Part shown: one piece after another, positions 1 to 8,230 of the stretch
Layout: every line of letters begins with the position of its first letter
How positions within the stretch are numbered: the first letter of the stretch is position 1
Assembly (NCBI GenBank): GCA_963848195.1
Contig: CAWKCY010000016.1
Location: forward strand, 186,001-250,000
DNA: 64,000 bases
Direction: 5' to 3'
Origin: CAVQBP01 sp963848195
Lineage (GTDB): Bacteria; Bacteroidota; Ignavibacteria; Ignavibacteriales; Ignavibacteriaceae
Translations under genes and position numbers: made by a program
Notes under the pieces: model-generated
What the model saw: the letters and a program-made list of their open reading frames with translations, nothing else
What the model was told of the DNA's origin: nothing
Databases searched by the model: none

Positions 1-510
1 ACCGCAGTCTGCAAAAGTATAATTTTTTTCCGGCAGTACCATTAAGAAAAAGCTTGATACTATTGAAATTCCGGGTTTTAATCCGATGCACATAATCCCA
101 GCTCTTAAAACATCTGCGGTCGAGGCTATAGAACCGCCAACCGCACCGTCAGCTAATCCTTCACGGAGCATCATTCCGGCAAAGAAGAGATCTCTTTTTA
201 TAGTTTCTTTAGCCTGTTCAACAGAAATACCTTTGCTTTTTCTTAACTCATAGAAAACTGCAGCAAAATCATCCAGATTTTTTGATTTGTGCTGATCAAT
301 CACTGTTATTCCATTTAAATCTATATTTGCAGACGAGGCTTTGCTTTTAACTTCCTCTGCATTTCCCAGAGTTATTACAGATACAATTTTTTCTTTTGTT
401 AAAATTTCCGCTGCTTTTAATACTCTTTCATCATGGGATTCAGGTAAAATAATAGTTTTTTTCTTTTCTGAAGCTTTTTCTTTTATTTCATCAAGAATTT
501 TTAGGCTCAT
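1..510 (-). CDS. pta: Phosphate acetyltransferase, partial (C-terminus beyond window)
   Basis: The reading frame starts at the ATG at 510 (complement) and stays open for 170 codons to the window edge. The N-terminus (MSLKILDEIKEK, then IILPESHDERVLKAAEIL) and the segments DGAVGGSIASTADVLRAG and GIMCIGLKPG match the phosphotransacetylase (PTA_PTB) fold. The enzyme interconverts acetyl-CoA and acetyl phosphate in the cytoplasm, normally paired with acetate kinase. It is the short single-domain type, without the N-terminal extension of the E. coli protein. It is divergent from the outer-membrane protein at 836. Roughly half of the usual 330 residues is present. Family identity is firm; the operon partner lies outside the window. 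Confidence 0.9.
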   Translation of the reverse strand, partial: MSLKILDEIKEKASEKKKTIILPESHDERVLKAAEILTKEKIVSVITLGNAEEVKSKASSANIDLNGITVIDQHKSKNLDDFAAVFYELRKSKGISVEQAKETIKRDLFFAGMMLREGLADGAVGGSIASTADVLRAGIMCIGLKPGISIVSSFFLMVLPEKNYTFADCG

Positions 511-835
511 AACATCTCTTTAGTTTTTGTTAATAAGAAAAACGAATTAAAAATAACTCTCTAACTTAAATTATGTAGTTAAAAATTCAAAGTTTACGTC
601 TTAATAATAATCTTAAGCACGATTCTTCGTGCCCTTTGTGCTTTAGTGTTTAATACAAACCGCGCTTAAATATCTTTATCCATATTGACAAATTAGACTA
701 CCCTGTTTATCTTACACCAATCATATTGTTCGGTTTCTTTCAAGATTAAAAAACTTTGGAATATTTACTCAGGTTAAGTTTATTTAATTGGATCCCATTA
801 ATTAACAAAATCATCAAAAAAACAAGGAGAGTCCT
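511..835. other. Divergent intergenic region with a small hairpin
   Basis: This 325-bp AT-rich gap separates pta (leftward) from the barrel gene (rightward) and must hold both promoters, but I see no convincing consensus. At 617-632 there is a perfect 6-bp hairpin, GCACGA-TTCT-TCGTGC, followed by CCTTTGTGCTTTAGTG. That phrase looks like a degenerate intergenic repeat. No coding potential was seen. Confidence 0.4.
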
Positions 836-1519
836 ATGAAGCGTATATTGTTACCGGCAATTCTAATTCTATTCATATTAAGTAGTACTACTTTTGCGCA
901 ATTACCTATAAAATTAGGGGGAAGAGTGGGATTGAATATTGCAAATCTTTCTTTTGATCCTGATGTTACCGCAACCATTCCAGGAGCTTCAACATCAGGC
1001 AGGGCAGTATTTCTATTTGGGGGAGTTTTTCAATTAGGTTTTGCGGGGCCAATTGCCTTAGAAGTTGAACCGACATATATCCAAAAAGGAGGAAAAGCCG
1101 AAGCAAATAACATTTCAATTAATGGTATCCCGGTAAGTAGCTTAAAATTAACTTATAAACTTTCTTATTTGGAGATCCCTATTTTATTAAGAGTTAATCT
1201 GCCTGTACCTGGGATTAAACCATATGCAGAAGCAGGACCAACAATTGGTTTTAATATGTCATCAACTGTTACAACTGATTTTACTGCTAATGGCCAAAGT
1301 GGTACGAATGATACAGATGATAAAGACAATACATCATCTACTGAATTTGGTCTGGCATTTGGAGCAGGCGTTGAATATGGTGTTGCTCCATTTACATCAT
1401 TAGTATTTGATGTTCGTTATGCTCTGGGATTAAGCAACACACAGAGCAATTCTACGGGCAATCAAAGTATCAAGACAAATGGTATTCAATTATCGGTGGG
1501 TGTTTTGTTCGGATTATAG
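836..1519 (+). CDS. Outer-membrane beta-barrel protein (PorT/OMP_b-brl_2-like)
   Basis: This 227-residue protein has a clear signal peptide (MKRILLPAILILFILSSTTFA, cleavage probably before QLPIK). The mature part has alternating hydrophobic/polar strands with turns, such as GGRVGLNIANLSF, ALEVEPTYIQKGGKAE, YLEIPILLRV, PYAEAGPTIGF and FGLAFGAGVEYG. It ends in the aromatic-poor but barrel-like GIQLSVGVLFGL. This is the pattern of the PorT-like eight-stranded barrels of Bacteroidota. The start is supported by AAGGAG at 824-829. It is monocistronic, with a strong terminator 24 bp downstream. The function in the outer membrane is unknown; a structural or porin-like role is inference. Confidence 0.8.
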   Translation: MKRILLPAILILFILSSTTFAQLPIKLGGRVGLNIANLSFDPDVTATIPGASTSGRAVFLFGGVFQLGFAGPIALEVEPTYIQKGGKAEANNISINGIPVSSLKLTYKLSYLEIPILLRVNLPVPGIKPYAEAGPTIGFNMSSTVTTDFTANGQSGTNDTDDKDNTSSTEFGLAFGAGVEYGVAPFTSLVFDVRYALGLSNTQSNSTGNQSIKTNGIQLSVGVLFGL

Positions 1520-1542
1520 AGTATTATAGTGAGAATTTAGCA

Positions 1543-1577
1543 AGGCGAAAGTGTTTCTTTCGCCTTTTTTATTTTTC
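1543..1577 (+). terminator. Rho-independent terminator of the barrel gene
   Basis: A perfect 9-bp stem, AGGCGAAAG (1543-1551) with CTTTCGCCT (1557-1565) around loop TGTTT, runs into TTTTTT-A-TTTTT. It lies 24 bp after the stop of the barrel gene and faces hemL, which ends at 1672 on the other strand. Confidence 0.9.
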
Positions 1578-1671
1578 TTATTTTGATTATAATAATACTA
1601 TAATCGTTCATTTTTTATGGGGATTTAAAAAGGGAGGGATTAAATGAAGAGATTTTTATTATTTCACCTTT

Positions 1672-2964
1672 CTATTTCAAGACAATTTTCATTGATTCTA
1701 AATTTGCTTTTATTGATTTATCGAGATCTTCTTTTGTGTGAGCAGTTGAAATAAACAGGGCTTCAAACTGAGAGGGGGGTAAATAAATTCCTCTATTCAG
1801 CATTTCATTAAAATATTTCCCAAACATAACGGTATTTGACTTTACGGCTGCTGCAAAATCATTTACCTCTTCTTCGTTGAAGAATAAAGTAAGCATTGAG
1901 CCCACCCTATTAATGGTAAAGTTTTTACCTAATGATTTTAGATTAGTTTTAATTCCATTTTCAAGGTAAGAAGATTTTTCTTCGAGTTCGTTATAAAGAT
2001 TTGGATTATTTTTTATATAATTCAAAGCGGCATAACCAGCAGCCATAGCTAAAGGATTGCCACTCAGAGTCCCTGCTTGATAAACCGGACCATTTGGAGC
2101 AATCATTTCCATAATTTCTTTTTTACCTCCGAACGCCCCGACAGGGAGTCCGCCGCCAATAATCTTGCCGAAGGTTGATAAATCCGGTTTTATATTGAAT
2201 AACTCTTGAGCACCCCCTTTAGAAACTCTGAATCCGCTCATAACTTCATCGAAAATCAATACTATATTTTCCTGGCTGCAGATGTTTCTTAAATCATTGA
2301 GAAATTCTTTTGATGCTTTGACTACTCCCATATTTCCTGCAACAGGTTCAATAATAAGTGCAGCAATCTGATCTTTATTTGCACTGATTAAATTTTTAAC
2401 AGATTGAATATTATTATAATCAGCTATTAAAGTATCCGCAGCATTCCCTTTAGTGACTCCCGGGCTTGTGGGAATTCCCAGAGTGAGAGCTCCTGAACCG
2501 GCTTTAATTAAAAAAAAGTCGGCATGACCGTGGTAGCATCCCTCAAATTTTATAATTTTATCTTTGCCTGTATAACCGCGTGCAGCACGAACAGCACTCA
2601 TCGTTGCTTCAGTCCCGCTATTAACCATTCTTACTAATTCTACTGAAGGAACCAATTCAGTAATTATTTCTGCGACTTTTAGTTCAAGTTCGGATGGTGC
2701 ACCAAAGCTTGTACCATTTTCAATAGCCTGAAGTAAAGCTTCTTTAATGAATGTAGGATTATGACCGAAGAGATGGGGGCCCCAGCTTCCGATATAATCA
2801 ATAAATTCATTCCCATCAACATCAATTAGTTTTGAGCCAATTCCTTTTTTAATAAATAAAGGATTCCCTCCTACAGATTTAAAAGCCCTAACCGGAGAAT
2901 TAACACCGCCAGGTATATATTTTTTTGCTTCATCGAATAATTTTTCACTCTTTGTTATATTCAT
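1672..2964 (-). CDS. hemL: Glutamate-1-semialdehyde 2,1-aminomutase
   Basis: HemL moves the amino group of glutamate-1-semialdehyde to give 5-aminolevulinate, the tetrapyrrole precursor made by the C5 pathway. Class III aminotransferase hallmarks are present: GGVNSPVRAF near the N-terminus, GTEATMSAVRAARG, FEGCYHGHAD, LIFDEVMSGFR, and the PLP lysine K267 in STFGKIIGGGLPVGAFGG. I chose the ATG at 2964 (430 aa) rather than the in-frame TTG at 2970, because AAGG then sits 6 nt upstream instead of touching the start. It follows the metallophosphoesterase gene after about 150 bp on the same strand. Ferrochelatase (hemH, 23083) is also in the window but not adjacent, so heme genes are dispersed here. 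Confidence 0.97.
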   Translation of the reverse strand: MNITKSEKLFDEAKKYIPGGVNSPVRAFKSVGGNPLFIKKGIGSKLIDVDGNEFIDYIGSWGPHLFGHNPTFIKEALLQAIENGTSFGAPSELELKVAEIITELVPSVELVRMVNSGTEATMSAVRAARGYTGKDKIIKFEGCYHGHADFFLIKAGSGALTLGIPTSPGVTKGNAADTLIADYNNIQSVKNLISANKDQIAALIIEPVAGNMGVVKASKEFLNDLRNICSQENIVLIFDEVMSGFRVSKGGAQELFNIKPDLSTFGKIIGGGLPVGAFGGKKEIMEMIAPNGPVYQAGTLSGNPLAMAAGYAALNYIKNNPNLYNELEEKSSYLENGIKTNLKSLGKNFTINRVGSMLTLFFNEEEVNDFAAAVKSNTVMFGKYFNEMLNRGIYLPPSQFEALFISTAHTKEDLDKSIKANLESMKIVLK

Positions 2965-3113
2965 ATGCAACCTTGAAAGTCATTCTTAAAAAATTAAATT
3001 ATGAAATTTATCAGCATTAAAATATCGAATTAATATTCCAGCCAAAAGTAATTTGTAATTTTGAGAAAACTTTCGAGGTTTCAAAAATTCCGGAGGTTGG
3101 GATTAGGAATTTA

Positions 3114-4343
3114 TTAACCCCTAGAAATTATTATGACTGTGATTTCAGGAGTTGAATTATATCTTACCGGAGCAATTGACATACCTAATCCTCTTGTTAC
3201 AACCATTAACATTTTTCCGAAATGGAAATCTCCTCTTACATATGGAGTTTCTATTAAAGTAGGGGATAAATTTTTAAATGGAAATAAAAAAGTAACCTGT
3301 CCGCCATGGGTATGCCCGGCAAGATACAGATCATAATTATAATTTAATGCAGCTTCAGCTAAAAAAGCTCTTGGCTGATGAGCAAGAAATATTTTTAATC
3401 CATAATCCCGATTTAATTTTGCCAGACTGTCTAGTCTATCAACAGGTATTCTTTCGACATAAGTATTGGTCACAAAAGTAATTTCAATTTTAGAACCATT
3501 GACATTTAGATATCTCTTACCGTTATCAATCATTTCAATATTCTGCTTTTTAAGAGCAGATTCCACTTCAGTTAAACTTTTTGAATAATTATCATGGTAA
3601 GCCCAGTTGTCATGGTCCCCGACACACGAGTAAATTCCATATTTAGATTTTATTTTAGCAATATATTCTGCTGCTTCATCTATATATTCAGGAGTAGAGG
3701 TAATAACATCCCCTCCGATCAGAACAAGGTCAGGGTGTGTAGAATTTACCTTCTCGATATATTTAGTTAACCTAGCTTTATCCGTGTATCTGTCAGCCTG
3801 GATATCGGAAATAAAAGTTAACCTAAAATTATTTAAAGCTTCCGGCAAATCCTTTTTTTTATATTCAACGATTCTGATTGAAATTGCAGTTTCGTCATGA
3901 ATTATTCTAACCGGGACATAAAGCAAAAAGAAAACGGTAATAAATAATATTATTTTTGCTTCAATTGGAAGAAGTTTTTGCTTATATTTTTTCCAAAAAG
4001 GAAGAATTAAAAATCTTAGAGCATCTATAATTAAAAAGAATAAATCGGATTGAACAACTAAGAATAGAGCAGTCCAGAATGGGTATATCAAGAAATAGTC
4101 GAAGAAGAAATTTTGCGGAATCCAAACATAATTATTTGATATTGCAGCATAGCTCCAATCAAGAATTAAAAAAAGCGGATAAAGATTTATCCATATAAGG
4201 AAGATTTTAATAATCAGCTTCCTTCTTTGCTCAGGGAAATTTGGGAATGTATTTTTAAGGGCTTTTATAACCTTTTTTGTAAAATAATATTCAACTAAGA
4301 ATATTAAGAGAGCAGCTATAAGAATCCGGATTATATTTTGCAT
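3114..4343 (-). CDS. Membrane-anchored calcineurin-like metallophosphoesterase (YkuE-like)
   Basis: This protein has 409 residues. Residues 1-165 hold about four hydrophobic segments (for example IIRILIAALLIFLVEYYF and IILFITVFFLLYVPVRII). The catalytic domain follows, with the motif order of the family: FISDIQAD, LVLIGGDV, CVGDHDNW, FLAHQP and AGHTHGGQ. Relatives hydrolyse phosphoesters such as lipid A intermediates or nucleotides, using two metals at the membrane face. Two ligand positions are unusual: the first motif is D-x-Q rather than D-x-H, and the GNHD/E motif reads GDHD. The enzyme may still bind one or two metals, but activity is not certain. It lies colinear between the Mut7-C gene and hemL. 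The substrate is unknown. Confidence 0.85.
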   Translation of the reverse strand: MQNIIRILIAALLIFLVEYYFTKKVIKALKNTFPNFPEQRRKLIIKIFLIWINLYPLFLILDWSYAAISNNYVWIPQNFFFDYFLIYPFWTALFLVVQSDLFFLIIDALRFLILPFWKKYKQKLLPIEAKIILFITVFFLLYVPVRIIHDETAISIRIVEYKKKDLPEALNNFRLTFISDIQADRYTDKARLTKYIEKVNSTHPDLVLIGGDVITSTPEYIDEAAEYIAKIKSKYGIYSCVGDHDNWAYHDNYSKSLTEVESALKKQNIEMIDNGKRYLNVNGSKIEITFVTNTYVERIPVDRLDSLAKLNRDYGLKIFLAHQPRAFLAEAALNYNYDLYLAGHTHGGQVTFLFPFKNLSPTLIETPYVRGDFHFGKMLMVVTRGLGMSIAPVRYNSTPEITVIIISRG

Positions 4344-4388
4344 TAAGAATTATATTTTTGAGAAAAAAAATATAACAATTTATTTATA

Positions 4389-4435
4389 AGAATGTTCCCC
4401 TTCAACCTGGCTGGTTCAGAATGAGAGGTTCGAGA
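4389..4435. repeat. Dispersed repeat fragment ('TTCAGAATGA' family)
   Basis: The stretch AGAATGTTCCCC...TGGTTCAGAATGAGAGGTTC between the metallophosphoesterase and Mut7-C genes resembles the repeat found more completely at 47887-47951 and 24356-24399. It is a degenerate, non-coding copy. Confidence 0.4.
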
Positions 4436-4455
4436 TTGTACTGTTATATAGGGTA

Positions 4456-5188
4456 TCAAAGTTTGTTAATAATGTTTTTCATTTTTTCGTAATGAGTTCC
4501 CTGCCAATAAATTTTATCACAATTTCCACAGTACCAAAAATAATTTTGTCTTTCTCTAACTTTTAAAGGAAGCCTATCAATAATTTTTTCTTTATTAATT
4601 TTTTCCAATTTAGAATTGCATTCCAGACATCTTTCGAATTCATGGATTTGACTTTTCAAGATGGAATCTGTCAACAACTTCTTTCAACTGCAATTCAGGA
4701 GTAGTAGTTCTAATCCAATATCCATGGGTAACATTATTTCTTTTTAATATACCCTTATCTCTTGTTAGGATTGTTTTCTTTTCCTTTAAGGAAATATTAA
4801 CAATTTCATCATCGGAATAATTATTCTCATATTTAGCATCGAATCCGAGTATTCTCAAATATCTAGCTAAAGTTCCCAGATGAACATCTAAAATAAACTT
4901 AGGGTTTCTTAATGGTATGGCTCTTAGATGCTGTACATCTGAAATATCGAAAGATTCAAAAACAGGATAGACACTTATATCATCCTGATCTTTGACTATA
5001 TAAGAGAAATTAACCGAACTACCATTAACTAAAATTAAATCAACTTCGACATGAGGGACACCTAAAGATTCAATCATATCTTTTACAGATGTTTGATCTA
5101 TAAATTTATGTTCAAATCGTGATTTTCTTTTTTCTTTAGGCAGGAAATCATTTAGTTCTTCATAAAATCTAAAGGAAGCGGTTTTCAT
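4456..5188 (-). pseudogene. Mut7-C RNase domain protein with N-terminal ubiquitin-like domain, frameshifted
   Basis: Two overlapping frames together make one protein of about 240 residues. The upstream frame (5188 to 4640) has a ubiquitin-like Mut7-C_ub domain, then the Mut7-C PIN-like nuclease core (FILDVHLGTLARYLRILGFD, TILTRDKGILKR, HGYWIR). It runs out at KEVVDRFHLEKSNP. The frame one base over (4677 to 4456) continues the family with SQIHEFERCLECNSKLEKI, LPLKVRERQNYFWYCGNC and KIYWQGTHYEKM, the zinc-ribbon tail. The frames join at the AAAA run (4653-4656); dropping one A gives HLESQIHEFERC. Relatives are thought to act on RNA, by homology to the exonuclease Mut-7 C-terminus. It could be an assembly error, a real lesion or a translational frameshift. 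It is colinear with aspS 52 bp upstream. Confidence 0.85.
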
Positions 5189-5240
5189 TTTTCAAACTAA
5201 AAACCCATGGATAAAGTTAATGGAATATGTATATTTTTTA

Positions 5241-7019
5241 TTATCTTATTTTAATATGCAATTCTTTTAATTGTTCTTCACTGACAGTTGAAGGTGCATC
5301 ATCCATTAATGAAATACCGCTAGCGGTTTTGGGAAAAGCAATTACTTCACGTATAGAATTTTCACCGGCAAAAATCATAGCCAATCTATCAAATCCAAAA
5401 GCAATACCGCCATGCGGGGGAGCGCCGTATTTAAAGGCATTCATTAGAAATCCAAACTTATATTCCGCTTCTTCATCAGAAATACCCAATGCTTTAAACA
5501 TCTTCGACTGTAATTCGGCGTTATGGATTCTGATACTCCCGCCTGCTATCTCATTTCCATTTAAGACGAGATCATAAGCACGGGCACGAACTCTTGCCGG
5601 GTCAGATTCCATATACTGCACGTCTTCAAGTCGTGGTGATGTGAAGGGGTGGTGCATTGCATAATATCGTTTGGTTTGTTCATCCCATTCAAATAGAGGA
5701 AAATCAGTTACCCACATGAGATGAGAATTTGAATCTTTTTTTATCAAATCAAGACGGCGGGCCATTTCCAATCTTAATTGACCCATAATTGATAATGCTT
5801 TTAGTCTTTCACCTGAAAGAATAAAAATTAAATCTCCGGGTTTAGCATTTAATTTTTCAATTAAATTTGTCTTTTCCTCATCGGATAAAAATTTAGCTAC
5901 AGGGGCTTCTAATTCAATACCGGCAGCAGATTCCTTAACCCGCATCCATATTAACCCGCCCGCACCAAGCTTCTTCACAAAGTCAGTTAAAACATCAAGC
6001 TGGTTTCTTGTATAACTGCCGCAACCAGGGGCAATCAAACCTGATATAATTCCTTTATTTTCTATTTGCTCTTTAAATACTTTAAAGTTAGTGTTAGTAA
6101 AGACATCATTTAAGGTAACCATATTAAGTATAAATCGTAAATCGGGCTTATCGCTGCCGAATTTCTCCATGGCTTCATCAAATGATAATCTGGGAATGGG
6201 AAGCTTTAATTCCTGCCCCCAAATTTCCTTAAAAAGGATCTGCATTAAGCCTTCGACAACTTCAAAAATATCTTCCTGATTTATAAATGACATTTCCACA
6301 TCTATTTGAGTGAACTCCGGCTGTCTATCGGCACGAAGATCTTCATCTCTAAAGCATTTAACTATCTGAAAATATCTATCTAAACCGGAAACCATTAATA
6401 TTTGCTTATATGTCTGTGGAGATTGCGGTAGAGCATAAAATTTACCTTTGTGAATTCTACTGGGGACAAGATAATCCCTGGCACCTTCAGGAGTACTTTT
6501 CATAAGTACCGGAGTTTCAACTTCAACAAAATTTTGCTGATCGAAATAACGCCTAGTTAGCTGGGACATTTTATGCCGTAAAAGAAGATTTTTCTGAACG
6601 GCATTACGTCTTAAATCCAAATATCTATATTTCAGTCTTATATCTTCACTGGTTTCAACCTTATCTTTTATAGGGAACGGAGGGGTTTTTGCCTCATTTA
6701 AAATGATGAGCTTATTTGCCATTACGTCAATATGCCCCGTGGCTATTTCTGAATTATCAGTTTCAGGAGGTCTTTTTCTTACCGTCCCTTCAACAGAAAT
6801 TACAAACTCACTTCGTAATTTACCGGCTTCGAGATGAGCCTGCTCATTAAAATTAGGTTCAAAGACAATCTGTGTTATTCCATAGCGATCACGCAAATCA
6901 ATGAAAATAAGTCCGCCTAAATCACGTCTGGTATCCACCCACCCGTTTAGAACAACTTTTTCACCAACATTAGATATTCTTAATTCACCGCAAGTATGTG
7001 TTCTTCTTTTAAAATCCAT
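5241..7019 (-). CDS. aspS: Aspartyl-tRNA synthetase
   Basis: This class II synthetase of 592 residues has the bacterial layout. An OB-fold anticodon domain (GEKVVLNGWVDTRRDLGG) is followed by the catalytic core with motif 2 FRDEDLRADRQPEFTQIDVE. A GAD insertion domain comes next, and motif 3 (GGIAFGFDRLAMIFAGE) lies near the C-terminus. It charges tRNA-Asp with aspartate in the cytoplasm. Whether it also charges tRNA-Asn (non-discriminating type) cannot be told by eye. The ATG at 7019 lacks a strong ribosome binding site. An 11-bp repeat array lies 214-290 bp upstream. The Mut7-C gene follows 52 bp downstream and may be cotranscribed. Confidence 0.98.
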   Translation of the reverse strand: MDFKRRTHTCGELRISNVGEKVVLNGWVDTRRDLGGLIFIDLRDRYGITQIVFEPNFNEQAHLEAGKLRSEFVISVEGTVRKRPPETDNSEIATGHIDVMANKLIILNEAKTPPFPIKDKVETSEDIRLKYRYLDLRRNAVQKNLLLRHKMSQLTRRYFDQQNFVEVETPVLMKSTPEGARDYLVPSRIHKGKFYALPQSPQTYKQILMVSGLDRYFQIVKCFRDEDLRADRQPEFTQIDVEMSFINQEDIFEVVEGLMQILFKEIWGQELKLPIPRLSFDEAMEKFGSDKPDLRFILNMVTLNDVFTNTNFKVFKEQIENKGIISGLIAPGCGSYTRNQLDVLTDFVKKLGAGGLIWMRVKESAAGIELEAPVAKFLSDEEKTNLIEKLNAKPGDLIFILSGERLKALSIMGQLRLEMARRLDLIKKDSNSHLMWVTDFPLFEWDEQTKRYYAMHHPFTSPRLEDVQYMESDPARVRARAYDLVLNGNEIAGGSIRIHNAELQSKMFKALGISDEEAEYKFGFLMNAFKYGAPPHGGIAFGFDRLAMIFAGENSIREVIAFPKTASGISLMDDAPSTVSEEQLKELHIKIR

Positions 7020-7544
7020 TTACTATTACTTACTCCAAATTGATAAAATCAGATATTAAAAATAAATAATTAAAAAAGGGTAAACAAATGAGGGGGAGTT
7101 ACTACGAAAGGTACTAAGGGGTATGAAGGAACACAAAGTTAATTTGTAAAGAGGGCAAAAGTCAAAGATCAAAGGTCAAAACCGAAGGCGGGACAGTGCC
7201 AAGATACTTTAATATTGATACAACAAAAGAATGAATACGCTTTGAAAACGCTATGAATACGGAATGAATACGCTTTCATTACGCTTTGATTATGCTCTGA
7301 TTACGCTGTAAATCCTTTCGTCAGGCAATTTTGCTGTTGACCCCCTTCTTTATGTCCTAAATCTTCTTTTTAAATAAGATGCTTATTTTTAGTTTTATGC
7401 AATTTAATTTTTACTGCATGGGTGTGACTAAACACATTAAATTTAAAAATTATACTCTGCTCACAGAAACTCTCTTTTGACGTTTACATATTTGAAGGGT
7501 AATAAAAATAAGTTCATAAGAATATAAAAAAGGAGATGATGGCT
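7020..7544. other. Divergent intergenic region, repeat-rich
   Basis: Between aspS (leftward) and the Asn/Met-rich protein (rightward) this region holds a short AAAGTCAAAGATCAAAGGTC simple repeat (about 7159-7182), an 11-bp array (annotated separately) and AT-rich DNA near 7400-7530 that probably carries the rightward promoter. No convincing promoter consensus and no gene were seen. AGGAG at 7531-7535 is the ribosome binding site of the rightward gene. Confidence 0.5.
7233..7309. repeat. 11-bp tandem array, seven units
   Basis: Seven contiguous 11-bp units have consensus GAATACGCTTT: 7233-7243, 7244-7254, 7255-7265, 7266-7276, 7277-7287, 7288-7298 and 7299-7309. The ACGC core is kept in most units, and its complement is GCGT. 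The same motif in the other orientation is repeated six times at 33905-33970. The period is close to one turn of B-DNA, so all copies would face the same side of the helix. It is non-coding. Confidence 0.85.
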
Positions 7545-8033
7545 ATGAAAAAAATTCTCAATTTATTAGGGATGTTTGTCTTATCATTTTTAATGGTAAG
7601 TGGTTACGCATATTCCCAAAATAATCAGCAGACAAAGAGAAATCAAAATAGTAATCAGAATATGAGTACCCAAAACTCAACGCAAGCCGATACAAATTAT
7701 GATAAATCTATGGCCTATTATAATTATGCAAAGAAAAACATAATTGAAGATAAAAATAAGGATGAAGGATATAAAGGTAAGTTTAATAGTCAGGATAATA
7801 TGGGTAAATCTAATTCTAACATGAATAACTCTAACATGAATAACTCTAACATGAATATGAATTCATCTCATAAAAAAAATAATATGATGAATTCAAATGG
7901 TTCGATGATGGATAGTACAAGGCATAAAATGGGAAAGAAAGCAAACAAAATGTGGGATACTACTAAATCAAAAGCTAAAAGTCAGTGGAAGAAAAAATCT
8001 AAAAATATGAAGGACACCAGCAAGACTTATTAA
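7545..8033 (+). CDS. Secreted Asn/Met/Lys-rich low-complexity protein
   Basis: This protein has about 162 residues from the third ATG, at 7545. AGGAG at 7531-7535 is 9 nt upstream of that ATG but touches the ATGs at 7536 and 7539, so 7545 is preferred. A signal peptide (MKKILNLLGMFVLSFLMVSGYAYS) precedes a hydrophilic mature region very rich in Asn, Ser, Met and Lys. It includes three direct copies of a five-residue N-N-S-N-M unit (DNA repeat AACATGAATAACTCT, about 7819-7857). The basic C-terminus has KSKAKSQWKKKSKNMKD. No family is recognised. It is probably an exported, disordered, cationic protein; a matrix, nucleic-acid or metal (Met-rich) binding role is only a guess. A hairpin follows the gene. 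Confidence 0.75.
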   Translation: MKKILNLLGMFVLSFLMVSGYAYSQNNQQTKRNQNSNQNMSTQNSTQADTNYDKSMAYYNYAKKNIIEDKNKDEGYKGKFNSQDNMGKSNSNMNNSNMNNSNMNMNSSHKKNNMMNSNGSMMDSTRHKMGKKANKMWDTTKSKAKSQWKKKSKNMKDTSKTY

Positions 8034-8069
8034 TAAGTATTTAAGAATGCATTTTAATTGTTAATATTA

Positions 8070-8103
8070 TTTAACTCCCGCTCCCCTAAAGAGCGGGGTT
8101 AAA
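8070..8103 (+). terminator. Hairpin after the Asn/Met-rich gene
   Basis: TTTAAC-t-CCCGCTC and GAGCGGG-GTTAAA pair around the loop CCCTAAA, with one bulged T. It is 36 bp after the stop codon. The downstream U-tract is poor (AAATTTATAAATAA), so it may be a weak or bidirectional terminator. Confidence 0.55.
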
Positions 8104-8230
8104 TTTATAAATAAACTTTTCTTACAATTGTTTTCACCCTATAGTATTTAAATATTTTAACCTGCCATACCATAGAGAATTTTCAAATAGTTATTTTTCT
8201 TGAATAAAGTATTATTCGTAAATTTATTTT

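Noticed and set aside
2964..2970. TTG at 2970 as the hemL start
   Set aside because: The ribosome-binding AAGG would directly touch the TTG; the ATG two codons later has proper spacing.
7233..7309. Possible CRISPR array
   Set aside because: Units are 11 bp and contiguous with no spacers, and no cas gene is in the window.
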